Source of the DNA: Nissolia schottii | Lineage: Eukaryota; Streptophyta; Magnoliopsida; Fabales; Fabaceae | Reading direction: 5' to 3' | Assembly (NCBI GenBank): GCA_003254905.1 | Contig: QANU01028716.1 | Span: 345,659 to 409,658 of the forward strand | DNA: 64,000 nt | Part shown: one piece after another, positions 23,565-34,159 of the stretch | How positions within the stretch are numbered: position 1 is the stretch's first letter | Layout of the letters: each line of letters opens with the position of its first letter | Position numbers and translations under genes: made by a program | The notes under the pieces: model-generated | What the model saw: the letters and a program-made list of their open reading frames with translations, nothing else | Told to the model about the DNA's origin: nothing | Databases searched by the model: none

Positions 23565-25483
23565 GTGACCCTCAAACTCGGCCTATAAATAGAGGCCGAG
23601 GCTCACACAATCAAGGCATCATTTACCTTTCAGAATTCTCCTTTCTCTCATTTCATTTCAATTTCAAATCCTAAGTTAGTTTAGCAACAAAGAGGAGGCT
23701 AGTGAAGGAGCCGGGAGAATCAAGGAAGCACGGCGGACGTCGTCATGATAGCGTGAGAACGTGTCATGGTAAGCGTCCATCACCTTGCCTCCGAGATACT
23801 CTTGTAAGATGGATTTGTAATCCTCTTGTTGTTGGGATTTTGATGATTGTTATAGACTGATTGTATCCATGTACTTTTACATTAATGAATCTATCATTTT
23901 CTATGATTTGCATGAATCGATTTTACTCTTAATGCTTGTTTTAGCTTAGCTACCTAAAGCATGATTTCAAACTGTTTGGTTGCGCGTGAGAACGGCATCA
24001 TAAGTTGGAACTAAATCAATTCATCTAATAAACCTAATTGCTAGAGATAGAGTTAGGGATATTAGTCGCTTTTAACATCTAAAATAATGCTGGTGTACTT
24101 TGTTAAGTTTGTGTGCGAGAGTGACAGCATAACAAGGGAAACCTGTGATCTTTTCATGCGCGAGAGCGATGAACAAGTTAAGAACTGATGGCGAGGAATC
24201 AACGAAATGATAATTCTGATGTTTAAGTTATGAATGCATGAAATTATAATAGGATTCAAAACCCAACAAGCTTCCTGATCTGTCTCTACTTTGTTGCCTA
24301 TTTATCTTTCTGTTATTTATTTATTTATCTAAATATCAAATCACCAATCCTTCACTTCATTGTTTAATTAACAAACTCAAGAACGGTATTTTTGCAACTC
24401 TCTGTGGATACGATTATACCCGACTGTATTGCAATTGGATTCCTTGTGAATCTGAAAGCTGTAAAGAAGGATATATTATTTTGAACGACGAGAGTAAAAA
24501 ACGCTTTCAACAATAACACATATTCACATAATCCATACCATCAATTATATACTATCACTAACTTCACATATAAGGAACATAATCTCATGCCTTGAACATA
24601 ACCAACGTAAACCTAGCAACTAGTACAACAGACATCTGATTCCTATCAGAAATTAGCGACCATAAACTGGAGAGGTTCAAGACCTTACCTCAAAGTTTTT
24701 GGTAGCCCTAAGATCATTTTTCATGATGAAAAAGTCAGATTTCAGTCTCATTTCCACGAAATTGCAGTTTGCCTCTTTTTCCCAAAATTACCGTTTCGCC
24801 CCCAGTAAACGCCCTATTTTCTTTGGAATTTTTGTTCTCAAAAACCCGATGGACTCAAGACTCGCCCTTAAGGTTTTTGATAGTTCTAAACCCATATTTT
24901 CTGAAAACAAACCCAGTTTTTCAGTCCCAAGACATGAAATTTCCGTCTTGCCCTTTTTCACAAAAATCCTGTTTTCTGCTTGTTTGCTGAGAAATTCATC
25001 AGGGACTCCAAAAATCCTAAAACTTAACATCCCCACTCAATTTTTCTTGTAGAATCCAAAAATAACATTAGTTTTTCATGATAAAAATCTCAGCATACAG
25101 TTCGCTTTAAAATCATGTCATATGCCCATTTCCGTCGTAGGCGTTCCTAAATTCTGACAGAATCACAGACAGTACCAACAGATCCAGACAATCATCAACA
25201 CCCTATCTATACATCAAAGTCACATGAAGGCATCCTAACCACATATATATCTAATCATAAAACCACTTAGACAGTGGATAAGTTGGTTACCCACTTGAAG
25301 ACTAGATTTGCCACAAGTCTGCAGAAACTCCGAGAGTCCGATAGCTCTTTAAGGTTATGAATGGAGATTATTGCCTAAGAGAATAAAGAATGGTTATTAG
25401 AGAGAAGAGTATGGAGATTTAGGGTTTGGGGTAAGCAGAAACTATGGTGTCTGCAGTTTGGGAAAACAACGGTGGAGTGTGCA

Positions 25484-25672
25484 AACCGGAAGAGTTTCAC
25501 CAAGCTTCCTCTTGTCTTTCATTTAGCACCATCCTTGGGCATATATATAGGCCTTGGGCTGAACTAGCTTCTTCAAGAACCGGCAGAGTTTCCCCAAGCT
25601 TCCTCTTGTCTTTCATTTAGCACCATCCTTGGGCATATATATATAGGCCTTGGCTGAACTAGCTTCTTCAAG
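25484..25672 (-). repeat. 94-bp tandem duplication carrying a TATA box
   Basis: Two adjacent copies with a period of 94 bases (AAGCTTCCTCTTGTCTTTCA at 25502 and 25596). Each contains GGGCATATATATAGGCC, which on the - strand is the TATA region of the large solo LTR. The LTR therefore carries two core promoters in tandem. Confidence 0.8.
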
Positions 25673-28600
25673 AAGCTAAGGAAAATTTTAATTCTAAACT
25701 AAATTAATTATGGTGTCATGTATGACCTAGCATGCTTAGTCACCTAATTAGTCATCTTGGTTCATAGTTGCTTTGAATTTGACCAAGCCATTTTAGCACA
25801 ATTTTGGCCGTGACTTTCTTTCTTCCTTGGCCGGCCATGTGCTTCAAATTTTCTAAGGCCAAATTCCGATCAATTTTGATCGTGTTTGGTCGTTAGCTGT
25901 CTCGGTATTTCGCGTACGGTTATCCGAAAAATATTCTGATCGCATCCTTGTGATCTACTAATTTTCTAAGGAATAATTTGAATTAATCTAAGATTTTTGT
26001 AAACCTTTCTTCGTAACCTTATGTTTTACAGATACCTTAGACCTGCTATTGTACTGAAATGACAAAAAAGATCTGTTTGAGTGTCTGCAAAATTTTCCGA
26101 AACTGAGTAGAATTTCTTCTACAGACATTTTAACCCATAATCTCGTGCAAAACTTATTTCCCCTATTTAATTTTAGGAAATCTTTACTAAGGTAAAAAGC
26201 GGGATGTTACATGAGTCACATTGGTTTTGACTCTATTTTCATTACTATGTCGTCATATTTTTACTAATTTGTCACATTAAATAAGATTGCGAATGAGGTT
26301 ATAGCAACATCTGGTATTACAAATGAGATATTTGGAACATTTAAAGTTACAAATGAGGTAGTGACCACAACTAAAATTTGTATCCACAAGTGATGTCATT
26401 GTCACATTTTCAGCTTCAAGCGACGCCATGACCTTATTTACATCCCAAGTGTTTGTCACAACCTCAACAAACATGTTATATCAACAAAAATGTAATGAAC
26501 ACTAACATAAATGTAGTCAAGGACTATCATGGCCCATGTTTTGTAACTTCAAGAACAAATTAATTTCTTAATTTTATGGAACAAAATGATTCATGTATGT
26601 AAATTTAGAGGTAAAATAAGGTGATGGTGAATATGAGAGCTGTTGAAAATAGATTCATGTGGTCTTGTAGGGGGAGGCCAACATTGTTCAAACGGTTGGA
26701 CAAAGTGGTGGCTGATTGGGATTGGAGGCGCTTGTTTCCTGATGCTAATGTTGAATTTCTCTCAAGAATCTATTTTGACCATCATCCTTTATTTATCGTT
26801 GCGCTGTTTTGGCTTTCTCCCTCTTCGTGGTCCCATGCCTTTTTGTGTTTAAGGCAGCTTTGAACACGCATGAGGGTTACTCTGAGGTAGTATCGATCAG
26901 GATTAAGGGTTTTCACATGGCAGGTGATATTTGGTGCACGGATCAGGAGATGTTGCAACGGGAGCCAAAAATACCTTCTTTAGGAAGTTGCTTGTCTCCT
27001 CTTGATTCAATTCACAGGCTTCCTTGTGAGTTTCATAATGGTATGGTCCTCAGCATGGATTATTTATTGTGGTAAGCTAATGACACCACTTAGTAAGGCG
27101 GAGGGTTTGGAATACTCTTCGGTTTATGAGCACTTTTAAGGTTTCAACCTTTATTTTTTTAAGTATTGAGATATTCTAAGTAATGATGTGGGGAGGCTTA
27201 TGGAAGATGCTTTTGTGGATACCTTGAAGGAATTTGAGGATATGTTTGGCCTTGCATTTATTTAATCTTGACAAGTCTAAGGCTATGTTCTCTAAGGTTA
27301 TCCCTCGGCAGAAATGAGAGCAGCTTCATTCTGTTTTCGCTATTTCTATTGCAAGTAATCTTAGCACTTATTTGGGTTTCCCGCTTACACAAGCGAGGAC
27401 TTCCAAAGTTGATTTTCAGTTCCTGATTGATATAATGAGCTCTCGGCTTAGTGGTTACAAGTCTAAATTGTTGAACAGAGCAGGTCGGGAGACTCTTGCT
27501 AAATTAGTGTTAATGGCTCTTCTGGTATATAATGTGCAAACTATTTGGATTTCCCATAATGTATGCAATGATATTGATTGCGTGATTAGTTGGTTTGTAT
27601 GGAGAAATTAACTCTGGTACTGGGATGCATCTTGTTACCTGGGAGAAAGTTTCTTAATCCTAGGCTAGAGATGGCCTTAGGTTACGAGAAGCTCGTGACA
27701 CTATGTTTTTCCATATCTCAGACCCGCGACTTCGTGTTTGTGATGTTTGGCAGGATGGCTTGTGAATTTTCTCTAGGCCATGTACGCCTATGATTGATCT
27801 AGTGTAATAGAAACTTCGACGGGTGGTATTGTGGCTACATGAGGATGTTGATGACTGCTTGGCTTGAAATGATGGCTTGTCGGGTGGGTCTTTATACGGC
27901 TGCTAGTGGGTACCATTGGTAACAAGTGCCAATTCATTACTTACATTTGTAGGAATTGGGCTTGGATTTGGTGCTTGCCAACAACAGAAAAAGTGTAACC
28001 ATCTGATATAACTTTCTATGCATAATTCTCTTCTAACTAATACCATTAGATATCATTGTGGCATTGCGACATCTCCTCAGTGTTCCCGCTGTGTCTTAGA
28101 CGAGGAAACTATTTTGCATTGTCTGTTTTATGTCCCAAGGCAAGAGATATTCAGTTGGCTGCGGGGGTCCAATTTTCGTTGGATGTCTTGGTTGATCGTT
28201 ATGGGTGGTTGAAAAGCTTTCAAACAAGTGGTGATGTTGCTCTTTGGTGTACTATGGTGTGGTGGATTTCGCGTGCTCGCAATGCGGAGGTTATTGGGGG
28301 GTAATCTTGTGTCTACCCATGCTTGTTGTTTCAAATATCGGGTGCAATATGTTGGCTGCCAATTCAATTGACGAGCATGTGCTGCGTCCTTCGGCTGATC
28401 GGTTGGTGCATTGGAAATGGCCATCAAATGGTTGGATTAATTTGAATGTTAATGGAAGTTCACACAGCAACCCGGGGAGGCGAGGTTTGGTGGTTTGATT
28501 AGAGGGGATAATGGTCTTTGGAGGTTTGGGTTTACTAGCTACATTGGAATAGCGAGTCCTTTGTGAGAGCGATTCTCTTGATGTTGCTAGTCTTATAACT

Positions 28601-29631
28601 TTTGAGAATGTTGATTTTTCATATCTTTCAGGTTGTTGTTATGGATATTCGAGATTGGCTTCATCATGATTGGGTGGTGGAGGTTAGACACATCCTTCGT
28701 GAGACAAATTCTTGTGTTGAATAGCTAGCTAAGCAGGGATCTTTGGGACGGTTTCTGTTTGTTGAGATTGTTGATCCCCCACCTAGAATTCAATCCCTCA
28801 TGCATGAGGAATGACACAAAGATTGTCATCTATCTCTTTCATCAAATAAATTTAAAAGTCAAGTCAACCCAATTAAATATAGTATAGGCTAACTCAGGTC
28901 ATCTCACAAGGAAGCAATTAAAATCAATTTAATTAAATTAGGGGTTATTAAGAGTGACTTCGAGTGATGAAAATCAACAATTAATTAAAGCAATACCTCG
29001 CATACGGTTCACTACAAGAAAATTGGCTATTACCGTCAGCATATTACCGTCGGACGCAAGCCGACGATATTACCATCGGTAAATGCAATATAACCGATGG
29101 TAACCATTTCGCGCAAAAAGTTACCGTCAGAAAAAAATTTTGATAGTAACACCAACTGTAATTGTTCGCAGGAAAGGGTGGGAAAAACTTACCGTTGGGA
29201 TCCACCGACGGTAAAAATGCAACATTATGTTTATAAAAAATAGAAAATGTTTCCGTCAGTCATAGCAGACGGTAAATTCAAGCCAATTATAATCTACCAG
29301 GTGTGTGGGACTCACTTTACCGTCAGCGAAGATCGACGGTAACGTCGCGGAAATACTAATCAACACATCTTCCATACCGTTAACCAGCCATAAATATCTA
29401 ATTACCGTCGGACGAAACTGACGATAGCCATCTCAGAAATAACCGCCTCGAAAATACTAATCGGCACGTCTTCCACAATGTTCAACCGAGCCATAAATAT
29501 CTAGTTACCATCAGAATAATCCGACGGTAATCTGTTGGCCCATTACTATAAAAACCCACCCCCCTCGCGGTAGCTAGCTCCCACTCCCACTCTTCTGTCC
29601 TCTCCAAACTTTCCCAAAATGTGAGGCTTGT

Positions 29632-29936
29632 CCGATTAAGGTGATGGTGATGTGAGGGGCGAAATGTTACCTTCGTATCCACTCGTATGATGCGAAGATA
29701 ACATTTTCTACCCTCGCATCATCATCGCCATAATCGGAGGATCACAATTCAAGGCCAGGTCAGCGAATCCGATGTGCGATTAGTTGAAAATGTGTGAGGC
29801 TTCTTGTCGATTATGGTGATGGTGATGCGAGGAGGGGAAATGTTACATTCGCATCCACTCGAGGTTCCACCCTCGAGGATGCAACGATGAGAAGATAACA
29901 TTTTCTACCCTCGCATCACCATCCCCATAGTCGGAG
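29632..29936. repeat. Two tandem long hairpins inside the CACTA element
   Basis: Hairpin A is 29632-29738 and hairpin B is 29807-29936, offset by about 174 bases. In B, GGTGATGGTGATGCGAGG followed by GGGAAATGTTA pairs with TAACATTTTCTACCCTCGCATCACCATC. Each stem is about 38 bases with few mismatches. B's loop contains its own CTCGAG ... CTCGAG palindrome. The size and pairing are like those of a plant small-RNA precursor. Whether it is transcribed cannot be judged here. Confidence 0.7.
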
Positions 29937-31125
29937 GATCACAATTGGCCAGGTCGATGACCACTGACGGTACTGATATGAGGTTTTAGCTTAAAAAATA
30001 TAAATACTTTGCCGTCAAGTGGTTGGAAAGGTTGTGAGACTCATCGATTGTGAGACTTCGCATCCATCACCATGCATAATCAATGAGCCTCACAACCGGG
30101 ATAGTGACCTTGAACCTAAATCGGGATAATGACCTTAAACCTAAACTGGGATGAAGACCTTGAAGCTAAACTGGGATGAACTCCCGTCGATTTAGGAGAA
30201 TAATTTTTTAATTTATATCTTTTTAATTTAAACTTTTTAATTAATGTAGTTTTTTTTTAATTTTTTTTAGTTTGTAATATATATGTTATATTCAATTAAA
30301 TAAAGTTTTTTAATTTTTTTAGTTTGTTAGTTTATCCAATTAATAATATTTATGTTATATGTAAATAAATAATAATTAAATAATAATTAAATTAAAAATA
30401 AATAATAATTTTAAAAATAAATTAACTGAATGAAGGCAAAAATTTCTAATTGTGAACTTATGTATGATAAACCCTAAATAATAAACAATAATTAAAATAA
30501 CAAGTAACACATAACTTATGTATGAATTAACAAGTAATAATAAATAATAATAAACATACATGATTAAAATAATAACAAAAGGGTAATAACGTTAATCCTA
30601 AACAATGTGTTTTGGACTCGACATGGCACGCTGCGTTTCCCAAAATTATTACCGTCGGTGATGGGCCGCCAACGGTAACGAAAAATTTTTTGGCACCAAA
30701 ATTTGGTGCCATTTTTAGTTTACCGTCGAGAAATTTTGCACTACCGACGGTAACAAATACACAAAACGTAACGTTTGTGATTCGACATGGAATGCTGCGA
30801 TTAGTAAAAATGGTTACCGTCGGTGATGGTGACGCCGACGATAATGGAAAATTTTTGGCATCAAACTTTGGCGCCTTTTATTTGGTTACCGTCGGATTCG
30901 TCGACGGTAATATTCGAATACAAATGCTGCGTTTTGGGGAGCTCTTTACCGTCGGACATTGCCGACAGTAATATGTTTAATAAAACGTTGTGTTTTGTAC
31001 ATCGTTATTTCCTTTCTCTTCTCATTTTCTTCTTCCTTCTTCCTCTATTCCCTTCCTCCATTCTCTTCCCACCACTGCCACTACTCCACTCGCCACCACC
31101 GCCACTCCACTGCGCCACCACCACT

Positions 31126-31178
31126 GTAGATAAGCATTGTTTACGACTTAAGCGTAACTAGCTAGCTAGGGTGTTACA
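31126..31178 (+). mobile_element. LTR 3'-end fragment related to the 18.5-26.2 kb solo LTR
   Basis: GTAGATAA, then GTTTACGACTTAAGCGTA, then TAGCTAGCTAGGGTGTTACA match the last roughly 60 bases of the large solo LTR (- strand: GTAGATAA, GTTTGCGACTTAAGCGTA, TAGGTAGCTAGGGTGTTTCA). The match stops at the LTR terminus. It is a fossil fragment carried inside the CACTA element. Confidence 0.6.
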
Positions 31179-31622
31179 ATTCCCTATTTTAATTGCTTAT
31201 TTTTTATTTAATATTTTAATATTAATTAAATAAATATTTAATTAGTTATTAACTATAAATTTCTATATATTAATAATATAACCTAAAAAATACCAGCAGA
31301 GTTAAACCGACGGTAATAGGATTAAAATACTAATATTTAGACAATAAAAAATTAGTGTCTTTACCGTCAGCTACGAAACTCACTGACGGTAAAGGAATAA
31401 AATATTATTATCTTTACCGTCATAAGGAACCGACGGTAATAGGACGAATAAAATATTAATATATATACAATCGGTTGTTTCTGATGGTAGGAGAATAAAA
31501 TAGTAATATCTTCATCGTCAGTGGCGCCTGACGGTGATACAGGAATAAAATATTATTATCTTTACCGTCGCCGTTAACTGACTATAAACCGGTTCAAATG
31601 TACCCATAAATCAGTTCAAAAG

Positions 31623-32420
31623 TCCTGGCCCCACCCTAGACACTTTAAGATCATTTTTCAAACCTGCTCCTATTTCGAGTCAAGAGATAGATAAATAGAA
31701 ACATCCCATTGCACTGATCGGGGGCGTTCGTAGTGATTGAGGGGGTCGAAGACCAAGAAGTGAGTTATTTATCAGCCAAGCATTCTATTCTTCTTACGGC
31801 TAAATCCAATCTCCTGGTCTCCCTGGAAAGGAAAAAGAATTTCACGTTCTTCCTTTCGGGAAGGGAGGATTAGGAAAATCCTATTTATTGCAATTTTCTC
31901 CAGACCCCCAGGAAAAGCATGAAAAAAAGGCTCGAATGGTACGATCCCGTCGTCACCCCAGAATGAAAACGGCGGTCTCGTAGTTCTTGGTCTGTGAAGA
32001 TACGTTGTTAGGTGCTCCGTTTTTCTTTTTCCATTGAGGCCGAACCTAAACCTGTGCTCGAGAGATAGCTGTCCATATACTGATAAGGGATGTATGAATT
32101 CTCGAGAAGAGAGGAGCCGTGGTGGTCCCCGCCGGACCTCCCGGATCCCACAAGTGAATAGAAAGTTGGATCTACATTGGATCTCACCTGAATCGCCCCA
32201 TCTATCCTCCTGAGGAGAAGTTTGATTTCGAACCCCGGTTCGAACAGGAGAAGTACACCATGCTAATGTGCCTTGGATGATCCACATCTCAGGGTCAGGC
32301 GCCAATGAGCACATTGAACTATCCATGTGGTTGAGAGCCCTCACAGTCTAGGCACAACGACGCAATTATCAGGGGCGCGCTCTACCACTGAGCTAATAGC
32401 CCGTCGTGCGCGCCTCCCGC
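31623..32420 (-). other. Plastid DNA insert (trnI-GAU 5' exon, group II intron, ycf68 region)
   Basis: Read on the - strand this is recognisable chloroplast inverted-repeat sequence. It holds the 5' exon of trnI-GAU (32366-32402), then the 5' part of its group II intron including the ycf68 region. A frame at 31772-32344 contains PRLLSSREFIHPLSVYGQLS, RTTRPPFSFWGDDGIVPFEP and FFHAFPGGLEK, all ycf68-like. That frame stays open for 190 codons, but the intron is non-coding in most plants and no nuclear expression is implied. A few base changes and a 5-base duplication near 31788 distinguish it from the usual plastid form. AAACCGGTT flanks the area at 31586-31594 and 32436-32444. Confidence 0.9.
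32366..32402 (-). pseudogene. trnI-GAU: 5' half of plastid tRNA-Ile(GAU)
   Basis: GGGCTATTAGCTCAGTGGTA and the following 17 bases, ending CTGATAA, are the 37-base 5' exon of plastid trnI-GAU up to the anticodon-loop intron site. The 3' exon is absent, so no functional tRNA can form. It is part of the plastid insert in the CACTA element. Confidence 0.9.
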
Positions 32421-34159
32421 TGGGGCCTACTATGCAAACCGGTTTCCGTCGGTTACTCCCGGTGGTAATTACCGATAGTGAACGTTAACCAACGGTAAGT
32501 CTATTAACATCGAGCACTTTATTGCCTGTTCGTGGGCCGATGGTAAAACTGACGGTAACGTCGAAAGCCGACGGAACCCTCGTAAATTTTTGACAGTAAT
32601 AGACTGTTTTCTTGTAGTGGTTCTTCCTAGATTAACGATTAATTATTATCAGTTCCACAATTAAATGTTCATAAAAATGGCGTTGTTTATTAGTTAAAGA
32701 TCTCTAACTAACATGCAATTCACCTAAGAGATCACGATCACTCTCTCTTAATCAACAACTAGTATAAGAATTAAAAACTGAGACATGGTTTTGAACACCT
32801 ATACTAATTTGGTTACCCAATTCCACAACTTAATCCGATCGGATTAATTCCCCAAATTCCCCTTAGCGGCTTGGATAATTCTCATTGACCAACTTGAATC
32901 ACCAATCCTAATAATCACAATTCAACAAATCCTAAAATTGTCAAGATTTATTAATTTAGAATTAACCCTAATTAATATCATGCGGACGCTATGTTACCAA
33001 TTAGAAAAGGGGAGAGAATTGTGAATCATCATTAAGCACATGAACATCCAATTAATCATAATCTTAGAATTACCGGATGCAAGGTATCAAGAAACTACTC
33101 CTCCATAGGTAAAGGATACAAACTCATAATGATAAATTAATCAAGCACAAAACATATCTTAAAAATTAAAATAAACCAGAATTAAAATTAATGGTAGAAA
33201 ATGGTGTAGAACACGGAGGAACTCAAACGTGGACGCAAGAGCTCCAACAATCCTCGAACGAAAATAAACTATCTAAGCACCACTAAAAAAGGCCTAAGGT
33301 GTTGGAAAATAAATAAAAAGTGTAGAGAAATTAGTTTAAGGAGGCAGATTATGAAGTTATGACCTTCTCCCTTCACCCTAGGTCTATTTATAGGCCCAAA
33401 GGGTCCAAAAATAGGGCTTCAAGTCTGAAACGACAAAAATTTGCGATCTGAAACACGCCACAAAACAGGTTGCAACGCTATGGGTGCACTGCAGTTCCCT
33501 TAGAGTCCGATTTTTCCCTTTACATTTTCATGAAAGTTATAGATATTTCAATTATACATGAAATAGAGTCAAAGTTTTTTCTCATTTGGACTTCGGATGA
33601 AGAAGTTATGCCCCAATCTTTGTGACAGCCCCAATTTGAAATTTCAGCATTGTTGTTCTAACTTTTGGGCTAAAAAAGACCAAGTAGACAATTGATTGAG
33701 CTTTTCGATTCTTCGTGAGACTTGTAGAGCTTCCTCTTAGCTTTCTAAAAATATAGGAATTGAAAGAAATGCACGTATATAGTTCATGGTTTATCCTAAA
33801 TACATAAACAACACCTTAGAGTTTTGTCTTAGCTCATTTTTCACTTCCTTTTGCACATATACTTGATCCTTGTGACTTTAACAACTCAAACAAGAAGAGT
33901 TAAACACATTGGCTACTCAAGATATTTAAAAAAAATTAAAAAAATGGTACTTTAAATTGCAAATTTCTCAATTAAGCACAAAAGATAACAATGTGCAAAA
34001 CAATTAATCATCAAAACTGCACATTTTAAGATGTAATGTTCAATTATGGAATAACAAAATGGGGTACAAAACCTCTGCATCAATGACTTTCAGGAAACTT
34101 TCTTTTTGAGATTGTAATCTTGTTTATTTTTCAAACGTATAAAAAAATGACTAAATAAG

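Larger units (their letters stand above)
20090..24517 (+). mobile_element. Nested LTR retrotransposon relic with TSD ATAAC
   Basis: The element is 20095-24512. It starts TGTTAGGTGCC, ends TTTCAACA, and is flanked by ATAAC at 20090-20094 and 24513-24517. Parts are: 5' LTR copy from 20095; gag C-terminal remnant to about 21299; a Ty3-type post-pol marker (GCGTCGAGCTAACGACGT at about 21312); a long non-coding region; a polypurine tract AGGGGGAG just before 23068; and a 3' LTR at 23069-24512 (1444 bases). It is broken and non-autonomous; no protease, RT or integrase was seen. LTR copies match closely where they can be compared (about 180 bases near 20640-20805 look identical), so it is young. Athila/Tat-like Ty3 affinity is inference. 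An unresolved base at 20808 means part of the structure may be an assembly collapse. Confidence 0.88.
18533..26216 (-). mobile_element. Large solo LTR (Ty3-type) with TSD TGAGT, hosting another LTR element
   Basis: On the - strand this LTR begins TGTAACATCCCGC at 26211 and ends GGGTGTTTCA at 18538. TGAGT is repeated at 18533-18537 and 26212-26216. Without the nested element (20095-24512 plus its TSD) it is about 3.25 kb, including 134 Ns. TGTAACATCCC starts and multi-kb LTRs are usual in Tekay/Del-type Ty3 elements; that family call is inference. TATA boxes lie in a duplicated segment at 25484-25672. No internal coding region remains. It is a fossil, and the intact TSD suggests moderate age. 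Confidence 0.78.
18437..26607. mobile_element. Foldback MITE split by a large solo LTR
   Basis: The arm left of the solo LTR (ending TTTTAGTCCCTCAAGTTGTA, 18437-18537) is matched in inverse orientation by sequence to the right of the LTR at about 26500-26607. Both contain TAAAATTAAGAAATTAA, and the inverse right arm reads TTCTTGAAGTTACAAAACAT. The two halves therefore belong to one inverted-repeat element of about 0.5 kb into which the LTR inserted. Exact ends are uncertain. The arm sequence resembles the MITEs at 5978 and 11355. Confidence 0.6.
29007..32622. mobile_element. Non-autonomous CACTA (En/Spm-type) transposon with captured DNA
   Basis: The element is 29010-32619 (3610 bases). It starts CACTACAAGAAAA and ends TTTTCTTGTAGTG, and GTT is duplicated at 29007-29009 and 32620-32622. 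Subterminal regions carry many copies of TTACCGTCGG/CCGACGGTAA (about 29030-29540, 30640-30970, 31305-31580, 32440-32590), the expected TNPA-like binding array. No transposase was seen. Cargo: tandem hairpins (29632-29936), a short LTR-end fragment (31126-31178) and plastid DNA (31623-32420). The interior motif clusters around 30640-31580 suggest an internal rearrangement or a second, partial element. Mobility would need a transposase supplied in trans. Confidence 0.93.
28811..34087 (-). mobile_element. Probable solo LTR (TSD ATGAC) hosting a CACTA element
   Basis: ATGAC occurs at 28811-28815 and 34083-34087, exactly at the borders of non-LINE sequence. On the - strand the unit begins TGATGCAGAGG at 34082 and ends CTTTGT at 28816. 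Without the CACTA element it is about 1.65 kb. It has an LTR-like TATA block (GGGCCTATAAATAGACC, about 33381-33397 on the - strand). The 3' terminus is not the usual CA, so the call is probable rather than firm. There is no coding region. It is a fossil. Confidence 0.55.
26621..34150 (+). mobile_element. Truncated L1-type LINE interrupted by an LTR/CACTA nest
   Basis: The coding relic runs 26621-28815. In order it contains an endonuclease C-terminus (RLDKVVADWDWRRLFPDANV ... SRIYFDHHPL), a reverse-transcriptase C-terminal region (LDKSKAMFSKVIPRQ; STYLGFPLTQ; LNRAGRETLAKLVLMALLVY; about 27260-27610), a zf-RVT-like segment (SPQCSRCVLDEETILHCLF, about 28075-28130) and an RNase H start (WINLNVNGSSHSNPGRRG, about 28430). 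Several stops and frame changes are present, the catalytic FADD region is missing, and RNase H has N where the first catalytic Asp is expected. After the insertion at 28816-34082, about 60 bases of 3' UTR end in an A run (34141-34147). AAATAAG at 26614-26620 and 34153-34159 is a weak TSD candidate. A dead element. Confidence 0.8.

Noticed and set aside
24699-25052. 117-codon + frame in the large solo LTR
   Set aside because: No recognisable domain; LTR sequence on the antisense strand.
30612-30971. 119-codon frame inside the CACTA element
   Set aside because: Translated from TTACCGTCGG subterminal repeats; no transposase similarity.
31772-32344. 190-codon frame as a nuclear gene
   Set aside because: It is the ycf68 region of the plastid trnI intron, carried in a transposon; no sign of nuclear expression signals.
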